A DNA stretch of 64,000 bases from Rhizobium mongolense USDA 1844 (GCF_000419765.1 NZ_ATTQ01000009.1:236545-300544); one strand, 5' to 3'; counted from the stretch's first letter, positions 35,784 to 45,074 are shown. Notes: a model not told the origin generated them from the sequence alone. Made by a program: numbers and translations.

Positions 35784-38278
35784 GAGACTATGTCCAAACT
35801 CCGGGTCGGGATGGAGCGGGAGCGGACGTGCTTCCAGCATTGGCCGAGCCTCTGCTTGGCCTCGCGAAGCGGGCCGAAAGCGAGAAGCGGCCTGATCCGC
35901 AGGAGTTGGCCGCGACCGCTCGCATGCTCGTGGCCGAGTTCGAGAAAGAAGGACGCCGCAGGAACGTTCCGCCGGACTGGATTCTCGATGCGCGCGACGC
36001 GCTCGTGGTGTTGCTCGATGTCCGTGTGCGCAGCAATCCGGCGCTGCCAATCAAACGATGGGAGCGTGCGCTCGCGGCCGCTCTTCCGATCAGCCACATG
36101 ATTGGCGCCGATGGTCTCGCCGAAAGGGCGGCCCAGGCGGCGAAAGGGGGGCTCGCGCGGCGTGATCTGGCGCGCTTTCTCGGGCACTGCAGTGAAGCCG
36201 TTCAAGCTGCACAGTCGAAGGAGGAGCAGCACAGAACGCGAGCAGATCGCGGCCTTGTCTTGCTTCCGGTGGCTCTGTTCTTCGCGGTGCTGGTGGCCTG
36301 GGCCGGGTGGGCCGAATGGCAGTTTCGCGAGCGGCTGCTGGCACAATTGCCCGACGTCCGGAGCGTTGTGGAAGCTGGCAAGGCCGCCACGCCGGCCGCG
36401 CGGGCGGCTCAGCTCGATGCCTTCGTGGCGGCTGTCCGGCTCGTTGAGCAGGATGCCGCCCGCTCACCGCTTGGCCTCATTCACCATATCGAGATGGTCG
36501 ATCCCGCTGCAGCAGCGCGCCGTCGCTATGGCGAGGCGGTCGAAGGCTTGGTTGCCGAGCCGCTCGCCGAGGCACTGGCTGTTGCGCTTGCCACGGAAGG
36601 GGAAGCCAATGCGCTCTACGATTCCCTCCGCGCGTTGTCGACACTGAAAGGGACATCGGACTGGCAGCCCAGGTTTCTGGGGGGCTGGGTCGCCGATCGC
36701 GCCGAGAGCTTCCCCGAACTAGCTTTGCTGGCCGAGCATGTTGCTGCCATGCCCAAGCCGCAGCCGGGGCTTCCATCTCCGGATCCCGAAACGATCGCCC
36801 AGGCGCGGCAATTCGCTGCTGAAGGCTTGGCCAGTGAGCGGGCCTTGCTCGAACTGGCACGTGCCGAAAAGACGGCAGCTGTTCCTCCCTGGTCTCTCAG
36901 TCAGGCGGCCCCCGGTCTCGACACGATCTTGATCCACCGGTCAGGCCTGCCGATCGAGCGCGGAGTCCCGGGTCTCTATACGGAGGCTGGATGGAACTAT
37001 GCGAGGTCGGGCGCCGCCGATGCGATCCGCCGGGCAACGTCCGAAGCCGCAACGCTGCTCCCCTCGGGCGGCACGACGACCACGGAAGCGGTGATGGATC
37101 TCCTTCAAAAGCGTACGCTTGAGGTGTGGACGCACTATCTGGGTGAGCTTCGCGTGAGGCCGTTCACAGACCAACCCACTTCTGTCGTGATCAGCGGTGG
37201 GCTGAGCGCACGCAACTCGCCGCTCTCGGCGCTTATCCGCGAGGCATGGCGTCAGTCCGGCGGGAACGACCGAAGCCGAAGCCACGCCAACCAGCTTCGG
37301 GTCGCAACGGCATTGGGTCCGGCTATCCAGTTCGTGGAGCAGGGCCGGATGTCGGAAATCTCGCAGCTCTTTGTCTCGCTGAACGTGGCTCTCTCCGTGC
37401 TCGATGCGGATGCGGAGATCGGCAAAAAATCCCTCATGGACGCACAGGAGCGCGCCAATTCGATCGTTGCCTTGCAGCAAGCCCCGCTGCTGGTCGTGCA
37501 GATCGTCGAGGACGTGATCTCTCAGACGGCTACCCCAAAGGTGCCGGAGGTTGCTGCGGATCATGTCCCAAAGCAGGCAACCTCGGCACCGCAGTCTGCA
37601 CAGTCATCACAATCACCTTGGGGCTCTCAGGTTGCGGCCGCCTGCCAGGCCGCCGTAAGTGGCCATTATCCATTCTTTGATGGGCCTGATGCGGACATGG
37701 CCGAAGTCGCGCGGATCTTCGCGCCGAACGGCACCATAGAAAGGTATTTCCGGGCGCAACTGGCACACTTGATGGACACGTCGACGACACCGTGGCGCTG
37801 GAAGCCGGAAGCGCGGCTTTCGGGCTATTCACCCGAAAGCGCGGCCTTTCTCCAAAGGGCGGTTGCCGTTGGCGAAGCCCTTTTTCAAAAAGGAGCATCG
37901 CCCGACGTCCCGATTGTGCTGGAGGCTCTTGCCCAACGAGGAGCCGCGACCGTCTCGATCGGCGGCGCTCATGCCCCGGTCATCACTTCCGGCGAGTCGG
38001 TCACCTTGAACTGGCCAGGAGCCTCGCCCGCGCAAGGCTTTGAGATATCGTTCGATACAGGTCCTGCGGTCGAGAAGAAGAGCGCACGCGGTCCATGGGG
38101 CCTGTTGCGGTTTCTGGATGGGTCGCGCCTGCGGCCCCGCGAGGCCGGCCGGCGGTTCCTGATCGATGTCCGAGCCAAGGGCGCGCGCGCCTATCTTCAG
38201 ATGTCCTTCGCAGGAGCTGCCAACCCGGTGTCGGTACGCTCACTGATGCGCGGCTTAGCCTGTCCGTTCACGCTCTGA
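35780..38278 (+). CDS. TssL/DotU-like and TssM/IcmF-like hybrid protein lacking a GTPase domain
   Basis: This 832-residue protein has a cytoplasmic N-terminal ~150 residues that resemble a shortened DotU domain (ALAEPLLGLAKRAE, ATARMLVAEFEKEGRRRNVPP, DARDALVVLLD). One membrane segment follows at ~157-181 (RGLVLLPVALFFAVLVAWAGW). The remainder is periplasmic and resembles the IcmF C-terminal region: CQAAVSGHYPFF, ARIFAPNGTIERYFRAQLAHL, PWRWKP and WPG near the end parallel segments of the TssM at 12868-16398 (QAALANRYPFI, FARVFGPGGLIDSFINNQL, PWKWR, TWPGKDG). No Walker motif is present. The start is GTG at 35780 overlapping the peptidase stop (GTGA), so translation is coupled. It is probably an accessory membrane-complex subunit. 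Confidence 0.8.
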   Translation: MRDYVQTPGRDGAGADVLPALAEPLLGLAKRAESEKRPDPQELAATARMLVAEFEKEGRRRNVPPDWILDARDALVVLLDVRVRSNPALPIKRWERALAAALPISHMIGADGLAERAAQAAKGGLARRDLARFLGHCSEAVQAAQSKEEQHRTRADRGLVLLPVALFFAVLVAWAGWAEWQFRERLLAQLPDVRSVVEAGKAATPAARAAQLDAFVAAVRLVEQDAARSPLGLIHHIEMVDPAAAARRRYGEAVEGLVAEPLAEALAVALATEGEANALYDSLRALSTLKGTSDWQPRFLGGWVADRAESFPELALLAEHVAAMPKPQPGLPSPDPETIAQARQFAAEGLASERALLELARAEKTAAVPPWSLSQAAPGLDTILIHRSGLPIERGVPGLYTEAGWNYARSGAADAIRRATSEAATLLPSGGTTTTEAVMDLLQKRTLEVWTHYLGELRVRPFTDQPTSVVISGGLSARNSPLSALIREAWRQSGGNDRSRSHANQLRVATALGPAIQFVEQGRMSEISQLFVSLNVALSVLDADAEIGKKSLMDAQERANSIVALQQAPLLVVQIVEDVISQTATPKVPEVAADHVPKQATSAPQSAQSSQSPWGSQVAAACQAAVSGHYPFFDGPDADMAEVARIFAPNGTIERYFRAQLAHLMDTSTTPWRWKPEARLSGYSPESAAFLQRAVAVGEALFQKGASPDVPIVLEALAQRGAATVSIGGAHAPVITSGESVTLNWPGASPAQGFEISFDTGPAVEKKSARGPWGLLRFLDGSRLRPREAGRRFLIDVRAKGARAYLQMSFAGAANPVSVRSLMRGLACPFTL

Positions 38279-38391
38279 CATCCCACCAAATTATGATGGG
38301 GCGGTGAGGTATTAGCTCTAATTGACGAGTGGATCCTGCACAGCGAACATGGCCTACTCTTTCCTCCTCCGTTTCAGGGGAGCAAGGATGA

Positions 38392-38775
38392 ATGTCGCTT
38401 GATGATCTCGATTTCCTACCTGAAGACTTCAGGAAGACTGCGGCTTACGCGCTTTGCGTCGGTACCGCAGCCGGTATCGGACTGGACGTTGGTCGCAAAA
38501 CTATGCACCCCCTAGGCGTAGTAGTCCTTGGGGTTGGTGGCACCGTAGCCGGCCTCGTCTATTGCAAACCAGTTTCGAACTACCTCAAAGACAAGCTGCT
38601 TGATCCCACCGCAAGAATGTCAGAGCGAGAGTTTAAGGATCTGGTAAGGCAAGTTAAAACAGCATATCCGCACTTAAGCAGGACGCAAATTTTCGAGTTA
38701 GTAGCCCTCGCAAGAGAAGAGGCGGCTAGAAATCCTTTTAAATACAGACGCAGAAAGCGCACCCTGGGCACCTAG
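38392..38775 (+). CDS. Small membrane protein of unknown function
   Basis: This 127-residue protein has two adjacent hydrophobic glycine-rich segments at ~17-34 and ~42-58 (LGVVVLGVGGTVAGLVY), then a basic, helical cytoplasmic tail ending RRRKRTLGT. No family is recognised. The ATG at 38392 follows AAGGA with good spacing. Base composition is lower in GC than in the T6SS genes. It lies just beyond the last T6SS gene and before transposon remnants, so it may belong to imported DNA. Confidence 0.6.
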   Translation: MSLDDLDFLPEDFRKTAAYALCVGTAAGIGLDVGRKTMHPLGVVVLGVGGTVAGLVYCKPVSNYLKDKLLDPTARMSEREFKDLVRQVKTAYPHLSRTQIFELVALAREEAARNPFKYRRRKRTLGT

Positions 38776-39070
38776 ATGATTGCAATAGGCGTGCAGTCTC
38801 ATAGTCGAAGTGTCCTGTTTCTGCAACGTGAGATAGTGAGACGACACACTCCCCGCGTTTGATGGCGCGGGAACTTGCGAATGGGATTTATTGCCATCTG
38901 CAGTGGCGACGTGAAGTCGAAGGTCATCGTAAGCGGCAATCTGGACGAGATCAGCGCGACAATCTGGATGAGACTCTGGTGTCGCGGTTGTCGGGGAGCG
39001 TATCATCTTGATTGTCGCTGGCAACCGTATTGCCGCACGTAACCGTGCTCCCCGAGGTTCGAACGTTGCC
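38776..39070. other. Intergenic stretch, probably the decayed end of an insertion element
   Basis: This stretch holds no convincing gene on either strand. Because the transposase remnant at 39071-39391 reads toward it, it is likely the former 3' end of that element. I could not identify a matching partner repeat in the window, so the boundaries are not defined. Confidence 0.3.
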
Positions 39071-39391
39071 TCATCCATTTTGCTCCCGGGGTGGGGCGAA
39101 GGAGGTCGGGCGCGGAGATGGCAGGGGTTTCGCAGCGCCTGGCCTCCTTCGCATGCGGCACGGCGCCTCAGTGTGGCCTTGCAATCTGCTGGTCGGCGGC
39201 TCCTTATTCAAGGTGCCAAACAGCAACGCGTCCGCCTGTTCGCTGCGCCAGAGCTTCAGCCGGCGCTGGAGCGTTCGAAGCAATTTGTCGGGGTAATCGC
39301 CGGGATACTCGGCCTGCAGTCGTGACAGAAGTTCACTGCCGGTTCGCCACGGTTCGGCTTCGAACCAATTTCGCAAGTCGGCAGGTGCGCC
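39071..39391 (-). pseudogene. C-terminal remnant of an integrase-core (DDE) transposase
   Basis: The frame reads LRNWFEAEPWRTGSELLSRL, then YPDKLLRTLQRRLKLWRSEQ and ALLFG. This matches the C-terminal region that follows the catalytic core in rhizobial integrase-type transposases. The catalytic core itself is not present upstream: the frame is lost near 39391 and the cyclase gene ends at 39426. No ATG exists. It is an old, inactive remnant marking the right border of the T6SS region. Confidence 0.65.
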
Positions 39392-39425
39392 CGCGCGATA
39401 TGGTCGATCCCCATGTGTGGGCTCA

Positions 39426-40973
39426 TCAAATTAAGTAGGTGATGTATTTTCCTATGCCTCGAATCTCCATAACTTCTTGATGGACATCCATGCAGCTCGA
39501 TCCGAGCGCCTCGAACGTGCTTTGCGATATCTGAATTCGTCCGGGGATACCGTAGGATTCCATGCGGCTGGCAAGGTTTACCGTATGGCCCCATACATCG
39601 TAGACGAACCGTTTTCGGCCGATCAGACCTGCAATTACCGGCCCGCTGTTTATGCCAATTCGCAGGCTGAGCGGAGGCTCCGGACCGGTGGCCCTAGCCA
39701 TTTCGACCAGCAACGCCCTGGCAAAGGCAACCGCTGCCTGCGCATGGTCCGGGCGAGGGTCCGGCAACCCGGCTGCCGCCATATAGGCATCGCCAATGGT
39801 TTTGATCTTCTCCATGCCATACTCGTCGGCGAGTTCATCGAAGCGCGAGAACAGCGCCCCGAGCCTGCGCACCAAAACAGTTGCCGGGGTTCGTGCGGCA
39901 AACTCCGTAAAATTGACGATATCAGCGAAAAGGATGGTCGCCATCTCAACGCGGTCGGCGATCACCTCCTCGCCTTCAGCAAGCCGCTTGACGACCTGCC
40001 CCGGAAGAATGGCATGAAGCAGCGCATTGGCCCGCTCCTTCTCGAACTCGATCTCGGAGAGATAGCGCCTCTCACGCTCGCGCCAGCGGCTGCGTTCAAG
40101 GCACGCCTTAATCCGCGCGCGCAAGAGGACTGGATCGATCGGCTTTGGAAGATAGTCTTCAGCTCCAGCCTCGATGCAGCGGACGACCGCATCGTAATCT
40201 TTGAGGCCCGAAATCATGACCACAGGAATCTCGCGCCAGCGCCTGTTCGATTTAAGATGGCCGAGAAGTTCGATGCCGTTCATGTCCGGCATCAGAATGT
40301 CGGCCAAAGCAAGATCGAATTTCTGCGTTTCCAGAATCCGCAGTGCCTCCGCGCCCGAACCTGCGACGACAACTGCATGTCCGTCGCGTCCAAGGCGCCT
40401 GGCTAGGAGATCACGGCTTGACATCGTATCGTCGACGACCAGGATGCGGCCAACCTTCTCGGGCGATGCTGACGACCGGGCTGCCATGGTTCGTACGAAA
40501 TCCGCCGCGAGCGTCGCATCGGCCTCGTCTGATGTCTTTTCATCCGAATAGAAAGAGGAAGTCTCTGGCGCTTTATCGAGCTGCGCCAGTAGACGGCGGC
40601 TTTCGTCAATGATCCTTGATATGTCCGCGACGAGTCGTTCTGACAAGGAACCATCGAAGTCCTCCATGACCATTTCAGAGTAGCCGAGAATCGCATTCAT
40701 CGGCGTTCTGAGATCATGCCGCAACAGCGAGATGCTTCCGGTCTCGGAAGGCTGGGTGCCCAGGAGCCCCTCAATCAATGCATTCAGTTCCCGGGCGGCA
40801 CGGAGCACCTTCTCCAGATCAGGCAACGCCTCGCTCGGTCCCTGCCGGCGCACTTCTTCGATGATCAATTCCTGATAGCCGAGGATCGCCTGCGCCGGAT
40901 CGGCGATTTTTTGCGCGATTCTGGCAATCTGTACCCGATGACCGATGTCTGCAGACTGGACCACGGCCATCAC
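39426..40973 (-). CDS. Class III nucleotide cyclase with HisKA-like and receiver domains
   Basis: This 515-residue cytoplasmic protein has three parts. Residues ~80-125 carry a HisKA-type helix (LLRHDLRTPMNAILGYSEMV) but no ATPase domain follows. A receiver domain lies at ~176-295 (ILVVDDTMSSRD, LADILMPDMNG, PKPIDP). The C-terminal part (~340-515) is a class III cyclase, with metal-binding FADIVNFTEFAA, KTIGDAYMAAAG and DVWGHTVNLASRMESYG. The phosphorylated receiver probably controls cAMP or cGMP synthesis. It overlaps the single-domain receiver gene upstream by 4 bases and is the last gene of a four-gene signalling operon. Confidence 0.88.
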   Translation of the reverse strand: MMAVVQSADIGHRVQIARIAQKIADPAQAILGYQELIIEEVRRQGPSEALPDLEKVLRAARELNALIEGLLGTQPSETGSISLLRHDLRTPMNAILGYSEMVMEDFDGSLSERLVADISRIIDESRRLLAQLDKAPETSSFYSDEKTSDEADATLAADFVRTMAARSSASPEKVGRILVVDDTMSSRDLLARRLGRDGHAVVVAGSGAEALRILETQKFDLALADILMPDMNGIELLGHLKSNRRWREIPVVMISGLKDYDAVVRCIEAGAEDYLPKPIDPVLLRARIKACLERSRWRERERRYLSEIEFEKERANALLHAILPGQVVKRLAEGEEVIADRVEMATILFADIVNFTEFAARTPATVLVRRLGALFSRFDELADEYGMEKIKTIGDAYMAAAGLPDPRPDHAQAAVAFARALLVEMARATGPEPPLSLRIGINSGPVIAGLIGRKRFVYDVWGHTVNLASRMESYGIPGRIQISQSTFEALGSSCMDVHQEVMEIRGIGKYITYLI

Positions 40974-41335
40974 CCTCCGGTCAAACGGGAGATCTTTTCG
41001 AGCAGTCCCGGGAATTCGATGGGTTTGGTGTCATAGTCGTCGCAACCGACATCCATCGCTTTTTGACGGTCACCGACCATGGCATGTGCGGTAAGGGCGA
41101 TCACGGGGATATCGGCGGTGGCGGGATTTTCCTTGATGCGCCTTGTCGCTTCCCAGCCATCGATGACCGGCAGGCTCATGTCCATCAGGACCAGATCGGG
41201 CTGCGCGTCCACGGCCGCCTCCACGCCAGCAAGACCGTCGGTCGCGACGATCACTTCGTATCCCCGACGTTCCAGCCGGCGGGAAAGCATGTCGCGGTTC
41301 ATCTCATTGTCTTCTACGAGGAGAATCTTGACCAT
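40970..41335 (-). CDS. Single-domain response regulator
   Basis: This 121-residue protein is a stand-alone receiver domain: ILLVEDNEMNRDML with the acidic pair, phosphoacceptor in LVLMDMSLP (Asp ~53), IALTAHAM with the switch Thr, and the conserved Lys in DTKPI. It has no output domain and resembles DivK-type shuttles. It lies between the hybrid kinase and the cyclase, with 4-base overlap to the latter, so it likely passes phosphate or signal between them. Confidence 0.93.
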   Translation of the reverse strand: MVKILLVEDNEMNRDMLSRRLERRGYEVIVATDGLAGVEAAVDAQPDLVLMDMSLPVIDGWEATRRIKENPATADIPVIALTAHAMVGDRQKAMDVGCDDYDTKPIEFPGLLEKISRLTGG

Positions 41336-41349
41336 ACTGTTCGCGCTCC

Positions 41350-44064
41350 TCAGGCATCCTCGCTCAGTGGCACGTGCCGCTTCAAAGCCGCTATCAGTTC
41401 GGCGCGGCCTTCAGCTCCCTTTCGAATAACCTCCTTCGCCCGCACGCCAAGCCAATCCAGCTCATCGCGGGTTAGATCCTTCGATGTGACGACAACGATC
41501 GGGAGATCAGAAAGGTCCTGTCTTTCCTGAATGGCACTCAGCAGCCCGAAGCCGTCCATATTCGGCATCATTAGATCGAGCACCATGATTGACGGGCGCC
41601 CGGCGTCGAGTTGCTCCAGCCCGCCCCGTCCATCGGCAGCCTCGCGAACGCGCCAGCCTTCGCGAAGGAGGACCCTGCGAAAGAGCTCACGCGTCGCCGG
41701 GTCGTCGTCGACCACAAGCACGTCATGCCGCCTATCGCCTGCGACAGCATTCAATGTATCGACGAGTTGTCGCGGATCGATCGGCTTGATCAGGTGGTCG
41801 GTGGCACCGAATGCCAGGCCCATCTCGCGATCCCCCACAACGGTCGCGAGGATGACCGGTATGTGGCGAAGCGCTGCATCCGATTTGATTTCGCGCAGCA
41901 CCGACCAACCATCCTGTCCGGGCATGATCACGTCCAGGATGACGGCATCCGGGCGTAATTTCCGCACTCTTGCCATGCCCTCCTCACCGCCCCTGGCCTC
42001 CACCACCTTAAATCCTGCGCCGCGGATGGCGTCTGAGACAAACTTGCGCGCCTTGGCTTCGTCGTCGATGACGAGAACCGTTCCGTGGGTTTGCACCTCC
42101 TCCTGCGCCTCATTTTGCGGCGGGATCTCCTCGATCTCCCGCGCCCTGCAGATAGCCGGTATCTTGAAGCGAAAGGTCGACCCTTTTCCGAGTTCGCTCT
42201 CTACCTCTATGGTTCCACCCATCATCCGGACAAAATGCTGGGTAATCGCCAGGCCGAGACCGGTTCCGCCGTAGTTTCGCGTGGTCGAGGAATCGACCTG
42301 CACGAACGCCTGGAAGAGCTTTGCCTGCTGCCGCTCTGTCATGCCGATCCCGTCGTCGCTGACACTAAACTCCAGCCAGTCACCATGCCGATCGGACTTG
42401 CGCTTCACGGTTAGCAGGATCTCGCCGTGGTCGGTGAACTTGGCAGCATTTGATAACAGGTTGAACAGGTTCTGCCGGAGCTTGGTCTTATCTGTCTCGA
42501 CCTCGTCCGGCTCAATCGAAACCTTGAGCGTCAGCCGATTGCCTTTTTTTGCGACCAGCGGCGCAACGGTGCTTTCCACATCGCTGATGAGCTGCATCAG
42601 ACTGAAACGTTCGACATAAAGCTCCATCTTCCCCGCCTCGATTTTCGAGAGATCGAGAACATCGTTGATCAGGGCCAGCAGATGGCGCCCGGACGCCATG
42701 ATTTTTTCAAGGTCGGCAACAAGGCCCGGCTGCGCCAGGTCATTTGCATCTTCAATGAGCATCTCGCTATAGCCAATGATGGCATTCAAGGGCGTACGCA
42801 GCTCATGGCTCATGGAGGCGAGGAAGCGACTCTTTTCTTCGCTTGCGACCTCTGCGCCTTGCCTGGCCTCTTCCAACTCTACCTGGCGCTGTTTCAAGTC
42901 GGTGATATCGGTGTAAACGGCAATCGTGCCTCCTTCGGGAGTTTTGCGCTTGGCGATGCGAAGCCATGTTCCATTGTCGAATTGCCGCTCGATCATACCT
43001 TGCGGGTCCCGGTGGCGCCGGATCGCCTCTTGCACCCAGGTCTCCAAGCCGGCGGCGCCGATCTCGGCCGTGGCGCGCTTCGCCTGCGCGCGCGCAATAT
43101 CCTCGAAGGGCCTTCCGGGCGTCATGAGCTCCGCAATATCCGGGAATATCTCGAGATAACGTTGGTTGACCAGGACCAGCCTATCCTGCGCATCGAAGAA
43201 CGCGAAACCATCGGGGATGGTCTCAATTGCCGTCATGACGGTATTTCGCTGCCGCACAGCGGCCGCTTCGAGGATACGGCGCTGGGCCTGGCTTTCGCGC
43301 AGCAGCCGCAGCGTCGTTGAAAGCCTCCCGAACTCGTCGTTTCCCTCCGGTGGCAGTTCCACATCCTCCTGCCCCTCCGTCAGCTGGACCATCGCTTTGT
43401 CGACGCGGGCGAGGGGAACCAGTATCGACCGAAGCACCAGCCAGGTCATAATTGCGCCCGCTATCGTTATCAGTGCAACCGCAATCAAAGCTCGAGTGTA
43501 GGTATTCCTCGCTGCCGCGGCGGCCGCATCACGTGCCCCATCCGCCTCGGTCTCAAGGCGTTCTTCGAGCCCCTTCAGCACGGTGTCGATCTCATCGCTG
43601 AATTTCCTGGCGGCGGCCAACTGCGTGTTTCCGATGACCCGATTGCCCTGCGTATAGGCGTCGACGGCCTCCATCGCCTTTGCGTAATAGGCCTTCGAAC
43701 CCTGATCGATGGTGCCGGCGGCATCCGGCGCAAAAGCCCTGATGTGGGCCAGATTCTCCTCCAGCGCGTCACGTGCTGCTTCGGCTCGCCGCTCTGACAG
43801 TGTCAGCAGGCTGACCGACAAGTCCGTGAGCCAATAGCGCATCTCGCCAAAATGCCGGTGCGCCCGTACGGCCGCATCGAACATGTGAAAGCGCGCATTC
43901 GCTTCCTCCACGCGCCGCTGGTTCTCAAGAAGATCGTGTGCCATGAAAGCAACGCTCAACAACAGGGCACCGAGCAAGCCAGCGGAGAGACAAACGAGGC
44001 GGATCGAAATTTTCCGATCCATCAGACGGTTGAACCTAATGCGAATGAGATTCATCGCGCTCAT
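41350..44064 (-). CDS. Hybrid sensor histidine kinase with HAMP, PAS and two receiver domains
   Basis: This 904-residue protein has membrane segments at ~21-43 and ~190-212 enclosing a helical periplasmic sensor. HAMP, a PAS domain (ETIPDGFAFFDAQDRLVLVNQRYLEIF), HisKA (MSHELRTPLNAIIGY) and HATPase (LLSNAAKFT, DDGIGM, GGTGLGLAI) follow. Two C-terminal receivers complete it: VLVIDDEAKAR with ILDVIMPGQDG, and VLVVDDDPATR with VLDLMMPNMDG. The ATG at 44064 overlaps the stop of the haem-sensor gene (ATGA); the longer frame to 44307 is antisense-like sequence of that gene. It is probably the membrane partner of the periplasmic haem protein and feeds the receiver and cyclase downstream. Confidence 0.92.
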   Translation of the reverse strand: MSAMNLIRIRFNRLMDRKISIRLVCLSAGLLGALLLSVAFMAHDLLENQRRVEEANARFHMFDAAVRAHRHFGEMRYWLTDLSVSLLTLSERRAEAARDALEENLAHIRAFAPDAAGTIDQGSKAYYAKAMEAVDAYTQGNRVIGNTQLAAARKFSDEIDTVLKGLEERLETEADGARDAAAAAARNTYTRALIAVALITIAGAIMTWLVLRSILVPLARVDKAMVQLTEGQEDVELPPEGNDEFGRLSTTLRLLRESQAQRRILEAAAVRQRNTVMTAIETIPDGFAFFDAQDRLVLVNQRYLEIFPDIAELMTPGRPFEDIARAQAKRATAEIGAAGLETWVQEAIRRHRDPQGMIERQFDNGTWLRIAKRKTPEGGTIAVYTDITDLKQRQVELEEARQGAEVASEEKSRFLASMSHELRTPLNAIIGYSEMLIEDANDLAQPGLVADLEKIMASGRHLLALINDVLDLSKIEAGKMELYVERFSLMQLISDVESTVAPLVAKKGNRLTLKVSIEPDEVETDKTKLRQNLFNLLSNAAKFTDHGEILLTVKRKSDRHGDWLEFSVSDDGIGMTERQQAKLFQAFVQVDSSTTRNYGGTGLGLAITQHFVRMMGGTIEVESELGKGSTFRFKIPAICRAREIEEIPPQNEAQEEVQTHGTVLVIDDEAKARKFVSDAIRGAGFKVVEARGGEEGMARVRKLRPDAVILDVIMPGQDGWSVLREIKSDAALRHIPVILATVVGDREMGLAFGATDHLIKPIDPRQLVDTLNAVAGDRRHDVLVVDDDPATRELFRRVLLREGWRVREAADGRGGLEQLDAGRPSIMVLDLMMPNMDGFGLLSAIQERQDLSDLPIVVVTSKDLTRDELDWLGVRAKEVIRKGAEGRAELIAALKRHVPLSEDA

Positions 44065-44807
44065 CGGAAGAGCATGATGCTGATCGCACCCCCCAAATCG
44101 CCCTCGGCGGCGCCCTCTTTCGGATAGCCGGAGACATCGATCTCGCCCTTGGGCTGGCCATGGCATGTCAGGCAGGATGGGGAATAATATTCGGGAATGA
44201 GCATACGAAATGCCTGACGGCCATCCATTTCGCTCTCCTCGACAAAGGGCTTGCCCTTCGGCCAATCCGCGGACTGGAATTTGCTCTCGATGACGTCCCG
44301 CTCCCAATCGTCGGGAAGCGCCTTTCTATTGCGCACGAGGTCTTCTGGGGCCGTGACCTTTATCTTTGCCCTTTCGCCGACTTTTTTCTCCAGACGTTCG
44401 TTGACGAGGCGGGCGAAAGTGGCGGGGATAAATCCTTTAAAGCCCACGCCCTTGGCATTAATGACTACCTGGTTTTCGTCGACAATTTCCCGTATCGCTG
44501 CAATTTGAGCATCGAACAGTTGTTTCTCCGCCGGCGTAAACCTCTCGTCCGGCAACAAGTGTTCGTTGTTCTTGCTATAGAGGGCTAGCGACTCTTCGAC
44601 CACGCGTGCGCCAGTCAGATTTTTGTCTCCGATCGATTCATCGTTGATCAAACCCTGATGGCTTGAGATGACGCTGCGACTGGCACGTACCAAGGCGGCG
44701 AGCCGCTCTCCTGTTGCCACGTCGGCCTCGTTCGAAACACCATAGGCTACAGGAACGCACAAGGCGGCCATTGCCAGAAGGACAGCGCATCTTAGGCCGA
44801 GATGCAT
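44061..44807 (-). CDS. Periplasmic DUF3365 (Tll0287-like) c-type haem sensor protein
   Basis: This 248-residue protein has a signal peptide (MHLGLRCAVLLAMAALCVPVAYG). SLALYSKNNEHLLP and IPATFARLVNERL are typical of DUF3365. A c-type haem site CLTCHG lies near residue 222, followed by GDLGGAISIMLFR. Relatives bind haem covalently and are thought to sense redox state or gases. The ATG at 44807 has GAGG 6 bases before it; an ATG at 44819 is also possible. It is the first gene of the operon and is coupled by ATGA to the hybrid kinase, so the two proteins probably form one sensor. Confidence 0.87.
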   Translation of the reverse strand: MHLGLRCAVLLAMAALCVPVAYGVSNEADVATGERLAALVRASRSVISSHQGLINDESIGDKNLTGARVVEESLALYSKNNEHLLPDERFTPAEKQLFDAQIAAIREIVDENQVVINAKGVGFKGFIPATFARLVNERLEKKVGERAKIKVTAPEDLVRNRKALPDDWERDVIESKFQSADWPKGKPFVEESEMDGRQAFRMLIPEYYSPSCLTCHGQPKGEIDVSGYPKEGAAEGDLGGAISIMLFR

Positions 44808-44839
44808 AATACGCCTCATATTACATCCATGATTTTACA

Positions 44840-44845
44840 AGTATA
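44840..44845 (-). promoter_or_regulatory. Possible -10 element of the haem-sensor operon
   Basis: On the minus strand TATACT lies about 35 bases upstream of the haem-sensor start, within an AT-rich patch at 44820-44880. The -35 region is weak. The rest of the gap up to 45074 contains nothing I can name. Confidence 0.3.
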
Positions 44846-45074
44846 TCAAATGCACCTAAAATTAAAAACTCGTTTTCATGCCTATACTTCAGCGGTCTTG
44901 TGGTCGCGATAGCCTCATTGAACGGCGCTTGAGAAGCTGGGCGTCGTCAATTCGGGAACGAATAGGTCGGAACCAGGTGTCGGAGCGCTGCCGAAAATGC
45001 CAGCAAATCCTGAGATCAGGCAGTAGGCGACCGAACTTGGCCCAGGCGGACCCGCAAGTCGTAGGAGTCCTGAC

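Noticed and set aside
38698..39078. 126-aa minus-strand frame between the small membrane protein and the transposase remnant
   Set aside because: It overlaps the end of the better-supported plus-strand gene, has no ribosome site, and its composition looks non-coding.
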